Of a stretch of DNA of 39,127 nucleotides, positions 17,517-26,378 are shown piece by piece. Source of the DNA: Hydrocarboniphaga sp. (lineage in GTDB: Bacteria; Pseudomonadota; Gammaproteobacteria; Nevskiales; Nevskiaceae). The stretch's first letter is position 1. Each line of letters begins with the position of its first letter. Both the position numbers and the translations under genes were made by a program. The notes beneath the pieces are model-generated. The model searched no databases. It was not told where the DNA came from and saw only the letters and a list, made by a program, of their open reading frames with translations. The stretch spans positions 1 to 39,127 of the forward strand of contig NZ_JAQGNT010000089.1 in the NCBI RefSeq assembly GCF_028291725.1, written 5' to 3'.

Positions 17517-17939
17517 ATGAATCAGAGCACGGGACCGGAAGGAATCACCAGGCGATTTCAGCAAGCGTGGAACGCGCACGACATGGAAGCCTTCGGCCGG
17601 TTGTTTCATGCCGACGCGACGTTCGTGAGTCGGTTCGCGACCTATTGGCGCGGGGTTGATCAGATCGTTGCCGGCCACGCTGGCATCCACGCTTCGATCT
17701 ATCGTGATTCGACGCTTGCGATCGACATGCCCGATGTCGATCCGATCTCCGACGACGCCGCGATCCTGCATTTCTGGACGCGGCTCAGTGCTGGTGCCGC
17801 TCATCCGGCCGGGCCGCATCAAGTCGACACCTTGATCCTCGCGGTGGTGACGCATAGCGCTGGCGAGTGGCGCATCCAGGCACTGGAGAACGTAACATTG
17901 AGCAACCCGATGACCGGTGTCGCGACTCTGCGCCCCTGA
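17517..17939 (+). CDS. SnoaL-like / SgcJ-EcaC family NTF2-fold protein
   Basis: The protein has 140 residues from ATG 17517 (MNQSTGPEGITRRFQQAWNAHD), preceded by an AGGTGAGA stretch; a GTG at 17505 is an alternative. The pattern RRFQQAWNAHDMEAFGRLFHADATFVSRFATYWRG, then HAGIHASIYRDSTLAID, is typical of the small DUF4440/SnoaL-like proteins with a cone-shaped NTF2 fold. Such proteins include isomerases and binding proteins; no specific activity can be assigned. It is the last gene before the genomic island. Confidence 0.8.
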   Translation: MNQSTGPEGITRRFQQAWNAHDMEAFGRLFHADATFVSRFATYWRGVDQIVAGHAGIHASIYRDSTLAIDMPDVDPISDDAAILHFWTRLSAGAAHPAGPHQVDTLILAVVTHSAGEWRIQALENVTLSNPMTGVATLRP

Positions 17940-18029
17940 GCGCGAAGCGAGCAAGCGCTTCCACCCCCGTGGCGCCTCGATCACGCGAGCTGCATGGATT
18001 CGGGGATCGAAATTCAAATTGGGGCAACA

Positions 18030-18247
18030 GTCGCGGCGCCGTTCGATGTTTCCGAATTTGAGCTTCGTGGTGCCCTCTCCTGATCAGCCAGTGAGGAGGT
18101 CACGGCAGCCGTAGAGGGCGCTGGGGGCCTTGTTGCCCAGTTGTTGCCCAAAACGGCCAAAAATGCCTTCAGAACCCCACGCCCATAGCGCCCAAGGGCA
18201 TTGCTCAAGATGCTGGAAATGAGAGATTTTTAACGCTTCAACGAATG
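18030..18247. repeat. Left copy of the island boundary repeat, with dead integrase-leader scrap
   Basis: This segment is a diverged direct copy (about 80% by eye) of 30653-30870, the sequence between the integrase region and tRNA-Phe. Identical blocks include ttgcccagttgttgccca, atgccttcagaaccc and tttttaacgcttcaacgaat. On the minus strand it keeps KLKFGNIE, the start of the small ORF at the right copy, but its ATG is ACG and the frame is lost after about 15 codons. The repeat stops at the base matching the tRNA 3' end. What follows (18248-18275) only weakly resembles the tRNA-Phe 3' part. Confidence 0.8.
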
Positions 18248-18281
18248 ACAGGCGACACGATTCGGGCTGACACATCGAACT

Positions 18282-19328
18282 TCAGCGCGCCAGAAACCAC
18301 CCTTCAGCGTCAAGGCGATTCCAAGCGGAAGCTATATGCTCAGGTTTCATAAGGGCCTTTTTGCGGGCGTTCCAGGCATGTATGGACGCGACAGCATCTT
18401 GAACTGACCGCGTTCCTGGCTCATGCGTCGCCACCCAGTGCACCGACGCGAGCAACTCCATTCCATACGATGATTGAAATCCGTCTATCAGGCTCGCGAC
18501 CCTGGCTACATGCTTTGCCAGCTCAGCATGCTCCTGCCGTGCGATGAAGGCCTCAGCCTCCGCAAGCGCGTTTTCCGTCGGCTCAATCTCGGCCTCGACC
18601 ACCCCATCACCCAGACCACGGATGAAGTGCCCTTCCATAGTGTTGAGTGCGTGACGCAAGGTGTCGGAATACGGGCCGTAGTGATGCTTTACGAAAGGCA
18701 ACTTCAACGGTTCGCCAGCTTCCTGAAGAAAGTACGCCAGCTTCTGCACTTCGATTTTGGACAGCCCGTAGTTGAGCGCTCGGTACGTGTCGAGCACTTT
18801 GACAATAGCTGCCCGACCCGAGGTCATACGGGGGGGCTTTGTCCGAACTTCCATTGTCTTAGGGGGGGGTGCGCCGCCAGGCTCGAACAGGCGAACTTCC
18901 ACCCCGGTCAGTGGCGCGAACGCGGTTTCGATGAGCGGGCGAACATCGGCCCAGTCAAGCCCGCCGTTTCCGCAACCAAGTGGTGGAATGGCGATTGAGT
19001 GTATCCCCAGGCGTTGAACCTGTGCGACCAAGTCAACCAGGCCATCGCGAATGAACTCGATCTTCGACGCCCCACGCCAATGATCCTTGGTTGGGAAGTT
19101 GATGATGTAGTTTGGTTTGACCAAGCCGCCGGAGTCATGAACAAACATCCGACCGGGTCGCACTTCCCCCGCCTTGCACGCCGCGACGTACTGGGCGAAG
19201 TTGGCCGGCCATTTGTTCTTGAACTGCAGGGCGATACCCTTGCCCATAACGCCAACGCGGTTCACCGTATTGACGATTGCGTCGACGTCGTCCTGCTTCA
19301 GCAGATCTCCTTGGGTCAGTTTAATCAT
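18282..19328 (-). CDS. darG: DarG antitoxin: macro-domain DNA ADP-ribosylglycohydrolase
   Basis: The protein has 348 residues. The GAGGTGG ribosome-binding site overlaps the darT stop, so the two are co-translated. Residues 1-150 are a macro domain: GDLLKQDDVDAIVNTVN, GVMGKGIALQFK, FPTKDHWRG (K81 is the likely catalytic Lys by analogy with Thermus DarG) and PPLGCGNGGLDW. It removes ADP-ribose from thymidine in DNA. Residues about 170-348 are the second DarG domain (KVLDTYRALNYGLSKIEVQKLAYFLQEAG, HHYGPYSDTLRHAL), which binds and blocks DarT. The linker (150-170) is coded by two poly-C runs (C8 at 18862-18869 and C7 at 18830-18836 on the complementary strand). Confidence 0.93.
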   Translation of the reverse strand: MIKLTQGDLLKQDDVDAIVNTVNRVGVMGKGIALQFKNKWPANFAQYVAACKAGEVRPGRMFVHDSGGLVKPNYIINFPTKDHWRGASKIEFIRDGLVDLVAQVQRLGIHSIAIPPLGCGNGGLDWADVRPLIETAFAPLTGVEVRLFEPGGAPPPKTMEVRTKPPRMTSGRAAIVKVLDTYRALNYGLSKIEVQKLAYFLQEAGEPLKLPFVKHHYGPYSDTLRHALNTMEGHFIRGLGDGVVEAEIEPTENALAEAEAFIARQEHAELAKHVARVASLIDGFQSSYGMELLASVHWVATHEPGTRSVQDAVASIHAWNARKKALMKPEHIASAWNRLDAEGWFLAR

Positions 19329-19342
19329 GATGTGTCACCACC

Positions 19343-20017
19343 TCAGAAATACCAGCTAGGCATGACGTCTACCCTCAAAGCTACGCTGGCTTGGGCAAGC
19401 ATAAGCCGTACCTGAGCCTGGCGAGTTGAATCAATCACACCAAGCCTCGTCATACATGCCAGCGGCGCGCTCGTCTTCACCAGAAACTCGGCCTGGCGGC
19501 GCTCCATGCGATCGGCATATCGTGGCTCCGCCGCCCGGCTCTGCCAGTATTGGCAGAAGCCATCGAGCTGCGGCGCTTCGGTCAACAGATCCCATGCGAC
19601 CGCCGTGTCCAGCTGGGCCAAGTCCGTGAATGGTGTGCTGAAGGCAAGCGTAGCGTTGCGATCGTAGAACACAAACGGGCGGCCCAAGCCGACCACCCGC
19701 TGCACCGTCGTTTCAAAATGCACGATGTCCGCTTGCCGCCAAGGGCATCCGGCAACTCGTCCGCCGTTTATCGCGTACAGCATCGGCGACCTCGGCGCGA
19801 AGTAGAACGGCACGAAGTCGTGAACCGACCCACCCGGCGGATCCGGCACCGCGCGCGCAGCCCTGGCGCCCTGCGCACCGGCGTGGGCGATGTTCTGGTA
19901 GTTGATGCCCGCCACCGCGCCGCTGTTCTTGGACAGCAACGCTCCGGCGACGCAAATTGCCGGCAAATTGGCGATGGCCGTAATGTGGAACAGGCGCGTC
20001 GGGCGTGGGGCGGCCAT
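19343..20017 (-). CDS. darT: DarT toxin: ssDNA thymidine ADP-ribosyltransferase
   Basis: The protein has 224 residues. ATG 20017 is the only sensible start; the frame is open to 20215 but overlaps the helicase. The NAD-binding LFHITAIANLP (H11), DFVPFYFAPRSPMLY (R76) and the catalytic Glu in RRQAEFLV (E177) are all present, so the toxin looks intact. DarT attaches ADP-ribose to thymidine in single-stranded DNA and blocks replication; DarTG modules protect against phage by stopping phage DNA synthesis. It starts 49 bp after the helicase stop and lies 14 bp before darG, at the end of the defence operon. Confidence 0.93.
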   Translation of the reverse strand: MAAPRPTRLFHITAIANLPAICVAGALLSKNSGAVAGINYQNIAHAGAQGARAARAVPDPPGGSVHDFVPFYFAPRSPMLYAINGGRVAGCPWRQADIVHFETTVQRVVGLGRPFVFYDRNATLAFSTPFTDLAQLDTAVAWDLLTEAPQLDGFCQYWQSRAAEPRYADRMERRQAEFLVKTSAPLACMTRLGVIDSTRQAQVRLMLAQASVALRVDVMPSWYF

Positions 20018-20066
20018 CGCTAAGCGTCCCCACTGCCAGGAAGGGTATGGACCGCGCCGCTCGCGT

Positions 20067-22775
20067 TCACCATGGCGCAGACAACCTGTCCACGATGTCT
20101 CTCCGCGACAGCACGCGAGAGCAAAGCTCCCACCGATCTCTGTCGGGATCGATCGTTTCGTGGTAGCGAAGCTCGAAGGCGTTGTGAGCTTGGTCGCGGA
20201 GGTGGACGTACTCATCCATCCGTTTCTCGAGATCTTCCACGTTCTCGATCCAATCGTCCTCGATCGTGTCCGGCAAGCTCCCGAAGATGTCGTAGCGATC
20301 TTTCATCCGCCGGGAGATGACGGCATAGACCTGTTCGTCCTGGGTGCCGTGGTAAACGAGGTTGAGCATGTCGACGGTCTGACGTACCTGGCCGAACCGC
20401 TTGATACGTCCGAGACGCTGCTCAAGTCGGGCCGGGTTCCATGGTAAATCGACGTTGATCAGAGTCCCGAGCGTCTGCAGATTCAGCCCCTCGCAGGCCG
20501 CGTCGGTAGCAATCAGCAATCGAATCTCTCGTCGTTTCACCGCTGCCTTGATGTCATCACGCTCCACCGAGGCAAAATCGTTGCCCCGGTAAATGCCGCT
20601 CTTGCCAGCACCGGCGTAGATTGCGACCGGCTCCCCGGGCAGCGCACCAGCCAGTTCACCGGCGAGCGAACGCACGGTGTCGTAGTACTGGCTGAAGACA
20701 ATGCAGCCGTGTTCGAGCCAGGTCCGGCCGTCAGTTCTGAATTCGGTCAGGAAGTGCCTCACCGCTGTTGTCTTGGGGTCACGCGCCTCCGGGCGTGACA
20801 ACTCCTGAACGATCGTGCGCAGGTAGCCCGCGTCTTCCGCCGTCAGTGCATCGACGACGTCAGCAATAGTGCTGGCCTGCTCCTCCTCTTCCAGAGCTTC
20901 ACGGCGCAGCATCTTCTCAGCGGTTGATCGACCGGACGCGAAGCTCGAGCAAATGCGCTGAAGGAGCAGCGTCTTCATGAAGCCAGCCGCTTTGTTTCCC
21001 TGTCTTTTGAGAGAAGCAGTGAAATCTTCAGCCGCGCGGTAAGCCAGATCGAACGGCAGGTTGGTCATTAACCCCAAGCCTTCAAATCCAACGCCGGCAT
21101 ATGCATCCCGCTGACCTTCGGGATCCGGATGGATGGAAACAGCAACACGCTGCAGAAGGCCGGCGTTCTCCAAGGTCACGCGCCGCCGCAACACCGTGTG
21201 CCGAACGATAGGGTTGTGTTCTCGCAGGAAGCCCGGCGCCAGCGCCTGCGAGATGGCTTGCTGCTCCAGAAACCCGAGCGAGCCGAACCCGCGATCGGTG
21301 AAAAATGCCTGGTCAGGCAGGCCCAATTGCAGGCGCAGTGTCGCGAACAGAGCGTCCTCGCTGGCCGGCGGCAGCGGGTTGCGCAACCATTCCCACGCAT
21401 CGCGGTCCTCGGTCGGAACCTCAGTGCCCTTGACGATTGGCAGCGACCGCTGCCAATCGAACCAGCGCGCAAAGGGCGGGCGCCCCAACACGAAGTCTGC
21501 ACCCGTGCCCAGGATGCGTAGCAAGTCCCATAGCTCGTGGACCTCCGTCTGAATCGGAGTCGCGGTACCGAGCAGCAGATTCTTGGTCCGCGAGCCGATG
21601 CGCAGCATGAATTCGAGCAGGTTGTTGGGCTCGTCCTTCTGCTTGCCCATACCGCCGCGTCGGCGCGCCTTGTGTGCCTCGTCGAGCACCACGGTGCCGA
21701 ACTTGCGCGTCAGCAGGTGCTGGCGCTCTTCGGAGTCATGGAAGATCAGCCCGGTGGAAACAATGGCAATCTGCGCCGGGCACCTGGCGACATCTTCCGG
21801 CCCACGAGTGCGGATCTCATGCCCATTCGAGTCCAACCACACCTTCTTGGTGGACGACCACACGGCACTCGGAATACCGAGCTTGTCGATCAGCTCCACT
21901 TGCCACTGCATGGTCAGCGTGGACGGGCACAGGATCAGCACCGGACCATCGCCCAGCAAGACCGAAATCATGGCGCTGGCCGCGAGCGACAGCGTCTTGC
22001 CAACGCCCACCTCGTCGGCCAGCAGCAGGCGGGCACGACCGTATGTCTCCCGGTGCTGCAGGAACATCGTGACGAATGATCGCTGCCACGGCTGCAATTG
22101 CTCACCGCCACGATAAATGGGGCTTTCGGCCAGCGCCGCTGCCGGCACGTCCTCCGGCTTGGCATCGGCGAAACGGATCTCCACGCGATCCGCTATGCGT
22201 TTGACTTCTTCGATGATCGCATCGGGCAAGGGGTAGGCGTCTGCCCACAGCGCCGCAAATTCCTCTTCGACCCAAGCCACGCCTTCGGACGACGTGTCTT
22301 CCCACAAAATCTCATAGTTCTTTGCGAACGCGCTCCGCGTCTCGTTGATCGAGCCCAGGAAGCAGGTCTTAGCTCCGTCAGCACCCTCGATCACGCCTGC
22401 CTTGCCGTGCACAAACACCCTGTCCTTTGGCACGACGCGAATCTCGACTCGTCCGCTGGTCAGCAGCTCGTGCAGCTTTCGGTAGCGCTCGCGATGCAAC
22501 AGCGCCTCCACCTCGGCCGGCGCCTCGTTCCAGCGCTCCTTGAGCGCGGTCTCGCGCGCGTGCTTCGAGATCAGAATGTCGGCTGCATCCAGTTCGCTAT
22601 TGCAGACCACCTGCACTAGCGGAATCGACGCGATCTCCTCGCCTACGAGTTCGAAGATCGAACTGCGAAAATAGCCTGCGATGCGCCGATAGGATTGGGC
22701 TCCCGCCAGCTTCTGACTGAGAAACGCACGGTCAAGCCGCTGCCGGCGCGACGAGAACCGGCGAATCTCGCTCAT
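20067..22775 (-). CDS. PLD-domain SNF2-type helicase of an Hma-like defence system
   Basis: The protein has 902 residues from ATG 22775, separated from the methyltransferase stop by one base (TGA-G-ATG). Residues about 15-190 are a phospholipase-D-like domain with HGKAGVI at 123-129 and GSINET after it, so an HxK(x)nN half site. The helicase core follows: Walker A ADEVGVGKT (253-261), DEAH box VLDEAHKARRRGG (365-368), motif III GTATPIQ, and a C-terminal lobe with LLIATDAACEGLNLQ and PARLEQRLGRIKRFGQ. Similar proteins are the helicase of the helicase-methylase-ATPase anti-phage set. It probably translocates on or opens DNA; the PLD part could cut it (inference). Confidence 0.88.
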   Translation of the reverse strand: MSEIRRFSSRRQRLDRAFLSQKLAGAQSYRRIAGYFRSSIFELVGEEIASIPLVQVVCNSELDAADILISKHARETALKERWNEAPAEVEALLHRERYRKLHELLTSGRVEIRVVPKDRVFVHGKAGVIEGADGAKTCFLGSINETRSAFAKNYEILWEDTSSEGVAWVEEEFAALWADAYPLPDAIIEEVKRIADRVEIRFADAKPEDVPAAALAESPIYRGGEQLQPWQRSFVTMFLQHRETYGRARLLLADEVGVGKTLSLAASAMISVLLGDGPVLILCPSTLTMQWQVELIDKLGIPSAVWSSTKKVWLDSNGHEIRTRGPEDVARCPAQIAIVSTGLIFHDSEERQHLLTRKFGTVVLDEAHKARRRGGMGKQKDEPNNLLEFMLRIGSRTKNLLLGTATPIQTEVHELWDLLRILGTGADFVLGRPPFARWFDWQRSLPIVKGTEVPTEDRDAWEWLRNPLPPASEDALFATLRLQLGLPDQAFFTDRGFGSLGFLEQQAISQALAPGFLREHNPIVRHTVLRRRVTLENAGLLQRVAVSIHPDPEGQRDAYAGVGFEGLGLMTNLPFDLAYRAAEDFTASLKRQGNKAAGFMKTLLLQRICSSFASGRSTAEKMLRREALEEEEQASTIADVVDALTAEDAGYLRTIVQELSRPEARDPKTTAVRHFLTEFRTDGRTWLEHGCIVFSQYYDTVRSLAGELAGALPGEPVAIYAGAGKSGIYRGNDFASVERDDIKAAVKRREIRLLIATDAACEGLNLQTLGTLINVDLPWNPARLEQRLGRIKRFGQVRQTVDMLNLVYHGTQDEQVYAVISRRMKDRYDIFGSLPDTIEDDWIENVEDLEKRMDEYVHLRDQAHNAFELRYHETIDPDRDRWELCSRVLSRRDIVDRLSAPW

Positions 22776-22776
22776 C

Positions 22777-25700
22777 TCAGCCAAGCCTCTGGTTCTTCAC
22801 CAGCTCGCGCAGCACGCGAGCCGCGCTGGCTTCATCGGGGCGCAGCGCATCCAGGCGCTTGGCCAGATATTCGGCAAGCTCCGCCACCCACTCGCGCTGT
22901 GTCATGTCGCCGTAGTAGTTGGGCACGTTGAGCGTGAGATGAGCCAGGACCTCGGCGCCGTCCACGTTCTTCTGCAGCTCCATCAGGGCATACAAGGCGG
23001 CACGCAGCGTGGACTGGTACAGCTCGGAGCCTTCGCCCATCTCCGCGCGGGCGAGCTCAACCGCGCTCTTGAGCCGCGCCTCATTGGCCTTGTGGCTCGC
23101 CAGCAGCGCCTTGAAATCGCGCACCTTGAAGGCCTTGGCGAAGTTCTGGTAATTGTCCAGTGTCTTGGCGCCGCGCGCTTCCATGTCGATCATCTTCAGG
23201 TAGAAGCGCTCCGCCCCCGATAGCCGGTCCCACTGTGCCTTGACGATCCCCTGCGGCGCCAGACACTGGTTTGCAGTGTCGACCGCGAAGGCGATGAGGC
23301 CATCGACAAACGTGGTCTCGTTCTTCACCCGAGGGCGAATCGCTTCGGCCGTCATATCGCGGCCGTCGATCACGGCGTAGCGCGTCAGCACGCGCAAAGC
23401 CGCAGCGTAGCCTGCCATCTGGATGTCGGCATCTTCGAACACGTTCTCGTCGCGGTAGAGCCCCTTGGCCTGCTGATTCAGTCCGGTGAGATCGGCCACC
23501 TGCTTTTCGACTTCCTCCTGAATTTCCCAGGCAAGATCGTCCCGCGTAGTTTTGTAAGCGCCCTGCCGCTTGCGCAATACCAACAGCACCGTTCCCTTAA
23601 CGTAGCTACCCTCTCGAAGCGCGCTGTCAGTTTCGGTGACTACGTACCAAGCTGCAGTAACTTGCAAGCCCGAGGCCCACACAATATTGGCCATATCAGC
23701 CCAGATTGAACCGGACTGGTGCGTGAACATGATGACTTGGATGCCGTTAGGGGGCATGCACTCAGTCATGCTCTTGTACGCAGCGACCATACCGCGTCGA
23801 AAGTCTTCTCCCTCGCCTTGAATAGCGAGTGCGCGGCGACTATCCCAGACCCAATCCGCAAATTCCCGTGGAGGATTCTTCCTCAGCCACGCGACGAAAA
23901 AATCGAGTATCTCCTCGTACTTAACTGCATTCCCATAGGGGGGGTCGGTGACGAACAGATCAACACTGGATCGAACATCCTTCGCCTCACGTGCGCAGAC
24001 GATCGCCGACCCACTGATGCTACTACGCTCAAGCGGCTCTAGAAGGTAGGACTTTGCAAATTCAAAGGGGCGAACACCGTAGTTAAATAGGGTGTTGAGG
24101 GCTTGGTTGTAGAACGTCTGTGAAATCGACTCCCGAGCTGCGCCAGTTCCGTATCTGCATAGCTTTGACGACCAATCCACCATTCTCGCGAGCAAAACAG
24201 TGAGAGCCGCTTCAGATCTACCACTACCTTCAATGCTCTTTCGCGCCAGGCCCAGCATTAGCAGTTGCCGTGGCGTAAAGAGGTGATGCCAGTGCGTCCA
24301 GCCTCTCGCTCGAACTAGGTCCAGGCCTTGGTATCTTGGAGGGCCACCTACTTCGATTCGCATATCCGGAATCCAGCCGTTCGCCTGCCATTCTGCAATG
24401 TTCCGATCGACATACGCTTCGACGATACGTTCACGTTCTATATCTGTAGCATCCACGGAACGGAAATCATGCTCGTACCCTTTGCCATTCTTCTTCGGTC
24501 TGGTCCATTGCACGCAGTAGAGCCGCTCTTGGAAGATGTCGTCGGGCAGCGGCCTGAAGTCTCTCTTTCCCCACAATCGCAAGCGATTCTCGATAGTCCC
24601 ATCTGCCGTTTGGAAATCGCCTCGAAGAGTTGAAATTTTGGTCTTGTACTCAACGGAACCGACGCGATGAGTTAGATACGCTTCACCATACTTTCCCTCT
24701 CTGCCAATTGTGCCAGTCTCAGCATGCGTCATTTCAGCGGCGCCCACGCCGCTGCGTATCAGCACTTGGTATCGTTTGTTCACTGGATCGGGTGCCAGTT
24801 CAGCGACAGCGTTTCGGCCGGCGCTGACAACTAGATTTGGCAACAGTGGCACTATCCATCCACTTTGAGGACAACGGGCCTCAACACAGTATAGAAACGC
24901 CTTTGGCCTCCAACCCTTCCCGTCAGTTTCCACGCCAAGCCGATCAATCTCAGCCTGCACACTAAGCACTAGCCGCTTCTGATCGGCTACGAGAGCCTCT
25001 CGGCCCTTCTCGGAGCCGCCCACTATGTTTAGTGAACCCCAGGTAAGCATGCAGGCCACTGGATTGAGATCCGAGGCGACTACGTCGCAGCCGAGGCGCG
25101 CAGCTTCAAAGGGTATCTGTCCAGAGCCACTAAAAGTGTCTGCCAACACTGGACGTCGGCCAAACCGCATTGTTCCAAGTTGCTCAACGAGCTCGGGCAC
25201 GGAACCCGCCTTAGTACCAAGGTGAGCGTTGACGTCTGTCCAAATGTGATCGTGAACGGTCTCTAGAACTTCCTCTGGCCTCCTGGCCTGGTCAACACGT
25301 TCACGATAAGGTCCGCGCGGAAGCATCTGCACTTCGAGTTGGCGACGATCTTGCTCCGGCACATCGTCGCGCCACGTAATCTTAGCGTCCCCGAACTTCG
25401 GATCTGACCAATCCACTGGCGCCGACGACGGCAGAGCATCGTCGGGCGACGCGGTGAAGTAGTCGGCGACCTTTGAGATTGTTAGGCGCTCCAAGATTTC
25501 CTTCGGGCGCGGGCGGCGCTTCCAACGGGCGACGAAGGATTCGTCGTCCATCGCCATCAGCTTTTCGAATATCGCCAAGTCGCGCGCTGGATTATCGGTC
25601 GCGGGTAGCAAACAACCCAAGACGCATGCTTTGTTCAAGATCAGCGGCTTTCTGCCTTTCCAGTAACTGCCAAGTCCGGTTAGGGTTTTGCCCTGAACCG

Positions 25701-25806
25701 CAACCTGTTCCTTATACGATTCTGCAGAGAGCTTCTGCACGGGCAGCAAGTGCTCTATAAGCGCGGGCGCATCCTTCAACGAGAACGGGACAACGGGGAC
25801 AATCAT
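22777..25806 (-). CDS. DUF1156-family DNA methyltransferase of an Hma-like defence system
   Basis: The protein has 1009 residues. The N-terminal DUF1156 region is followed by SAM motif I DTFSGSGQIPFEA (223-235) with ASDLNPVA, and by the catalytic DPPY motif FVTDPPYGNAVKYEEILDFF near residue 620, so an adenine- or N4-cytosine-type base methyltransferase is likely. The C-terminal about 250 residues are helical. It overlaps the DUF3780 gene by ATGA. The central part (about 23.6-25.4 kb) is clearly less GC-rich (near 48% in lines checked) than the 3' part (about 63%), so the gene looks mosaic. A C7 run (23938-23944) encodes the two prolines of DPPY. Confidence 0.88.
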   Translation of the reverse strand: MIVPVVPFSLKDAPALIEHLLPVQKLSAESYKEQVAVQGKTLTGLGSYWKGRKPLILNKACVLGCLLPATDNPARDLAIFEKLMAMDDESFVARWKRRPRPKEILERLTISKVADYFTASPDDALPSSAPVDWSDPKFGDAKITWRDDVPEQDRRQLEVQMLPRGPYRERVDQARRPEEVLETVHDHIWTDVNAHLGTKAGSVPELVEQLGTMRFGRRPVLADTFSGSGQIPFEAARLGCDVVASDLNPVACMLTWGSLNIVGGSEKGREALVADQKRLVLSVQAEIDRLGVETDGKGWRPKAFLYCVEARCPQSGWIVPLLPNLVVSAGRNAVAELAPDPVNKRYQVLIRSGVGAAEMTHAETGTIGREGKYGEAYLTHRVGSVEYKTKISTLRGDFQTADGTIENRLRLWGKRDFRPLPDDIFQERLYCVQWTRPKKNGKGYEHDFRSVDATDIERERIVEAYVDRNIAEWQANGWIPDMRIEVGGPPRYQGLDLVRARGWTHWHHLFTPRQLLMLGLARKSIEGSGRSEAALTVLLARMVDWSSKLCRYGTGAARESISQTFYNQALNTLFNYGVRPFEFAKSYLLEPLERSSISGSAIVCAREAKDVRSSVDLFVTDPPYGNAVKYEEILDFFVAWLRKNPPREFADWVWDSRRALAIQGEGEDFRRGMVAAYKSMTECMPPNGIQVIMFTHQSGSIWADMANIVWASGLQVTAAWYVVTETDSALREGSYVKGTVLLVLRKRQGAYKTTRDDLAWEIQEEVEKQVADLTGLNQQAKGLYRDENVFEDADIQMAGYAAALRVLTRYAVIDGRDMTAEAIRPRVKNETTFVDGLIAFAVDTANQCLAPQGIVKAQWDRLSGAERFYLKMIDMEARGAKTLDNYQNFAKAFKVRDFKALLASHKANEARLKSAVELARAEMGEGSELYQSTLRAALYALMELQKNVDGAEVLAHLTLNVPNYYGDMTQREWVAELAEYLAKRLDALRPDEASAARVLRELVKNQRLG

Positions 25807-26378
25807 TCCGCCTCCTTAAACAGCGGCAAGCGGAACAGGTCATCCTCGACAGGACGAAGGCGGCGGCGATCGAGCGCAGGTTTCTCCCCATCGGACAGCG
25901 CATGAAACAGCGCCCGCCGCCAGCCGCGCTGCGTATCATCCGGAAGGCCGGCTTCGGCTACCGCCATCGCAAACAGCCACCAGCGTTCCTCGGGCCGCAG
26001 CGCTGCCCATCGGCTGCATATCACTGGAAGTTGCTCATCGTTCGCGGTCTCAGCAGCCCAGGCCAGCACGCACAACTCCTTGCCGAGCAGGCGATCAACG
26101 AGGTTGGTGCCGGTGTGCCAGCGGCTGGTTGCAGTCCTGGCTGTCTTGAGTCGGTCATTGAACTCTCGGCGAGCAACATCCGCGATGCCGGACCACGAAC
26201 GGCGGAGCAGGACCACGCGCGCTTCGTCACGCGGAATGCCGGCTTCGTGGCCTCGGTAACCATAGTCCTCGACGATCACGACGGGCGCGGCTCGCGCCGC
26301 AGGAATCTCGACGCGGAATACATGCGCGCCGAAGGTCGCGGGCGCGCCGAAGTCGGTGGTCGCTAGGGGCTCGGTCAT
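25803..26378 (-). CDS. DUF3780 anti-phage-associated protein
   Basis: The protein has 191 residues. It matches the small DUF3780 proteins that accompany DUF499 and DUF1156 genes: FGAHVFRVEIPAA, VVIVEDYGYR, LLRRSWSGIADVARREFNDRL, GKELCVLAWAAE and RPEERWWLFAMAVAEAGLP. No catalytic motif is evident, so it is probably a structural or adaptor subunit. It overlaps the ATPase gene upstream and the methyltransferase gene downstream, each by four bases, which indicates translational coupling and fixed stoichiometry. Confidence 0.82.
   Translation of the reverse strand: MTEPLATTDFGAPATFGAHVFRVEIPAARAAPVVIVEDYGYRGHEAGIPRDEARVVLLRRSWSGIADVARREFNDRLKTARTATSRWHTGTNLVDRLLGKELCVLAWAAETANDEQLPVICSRWAALRPEERWWLFAMAVAEAGLPDDTQRGWRRALFHALSDGEKPALDRRRLRPVEDDLFRLPLFKEAE

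Noticed and set aside
18248..18275. Intact second att site (tRNA-Phe 3' end) at the left island border
   Set aside because: Only faint similarity to the tRNA 3' part is visible (ggcga...cgattcg...gacac); there is no run long enough to call an att core.
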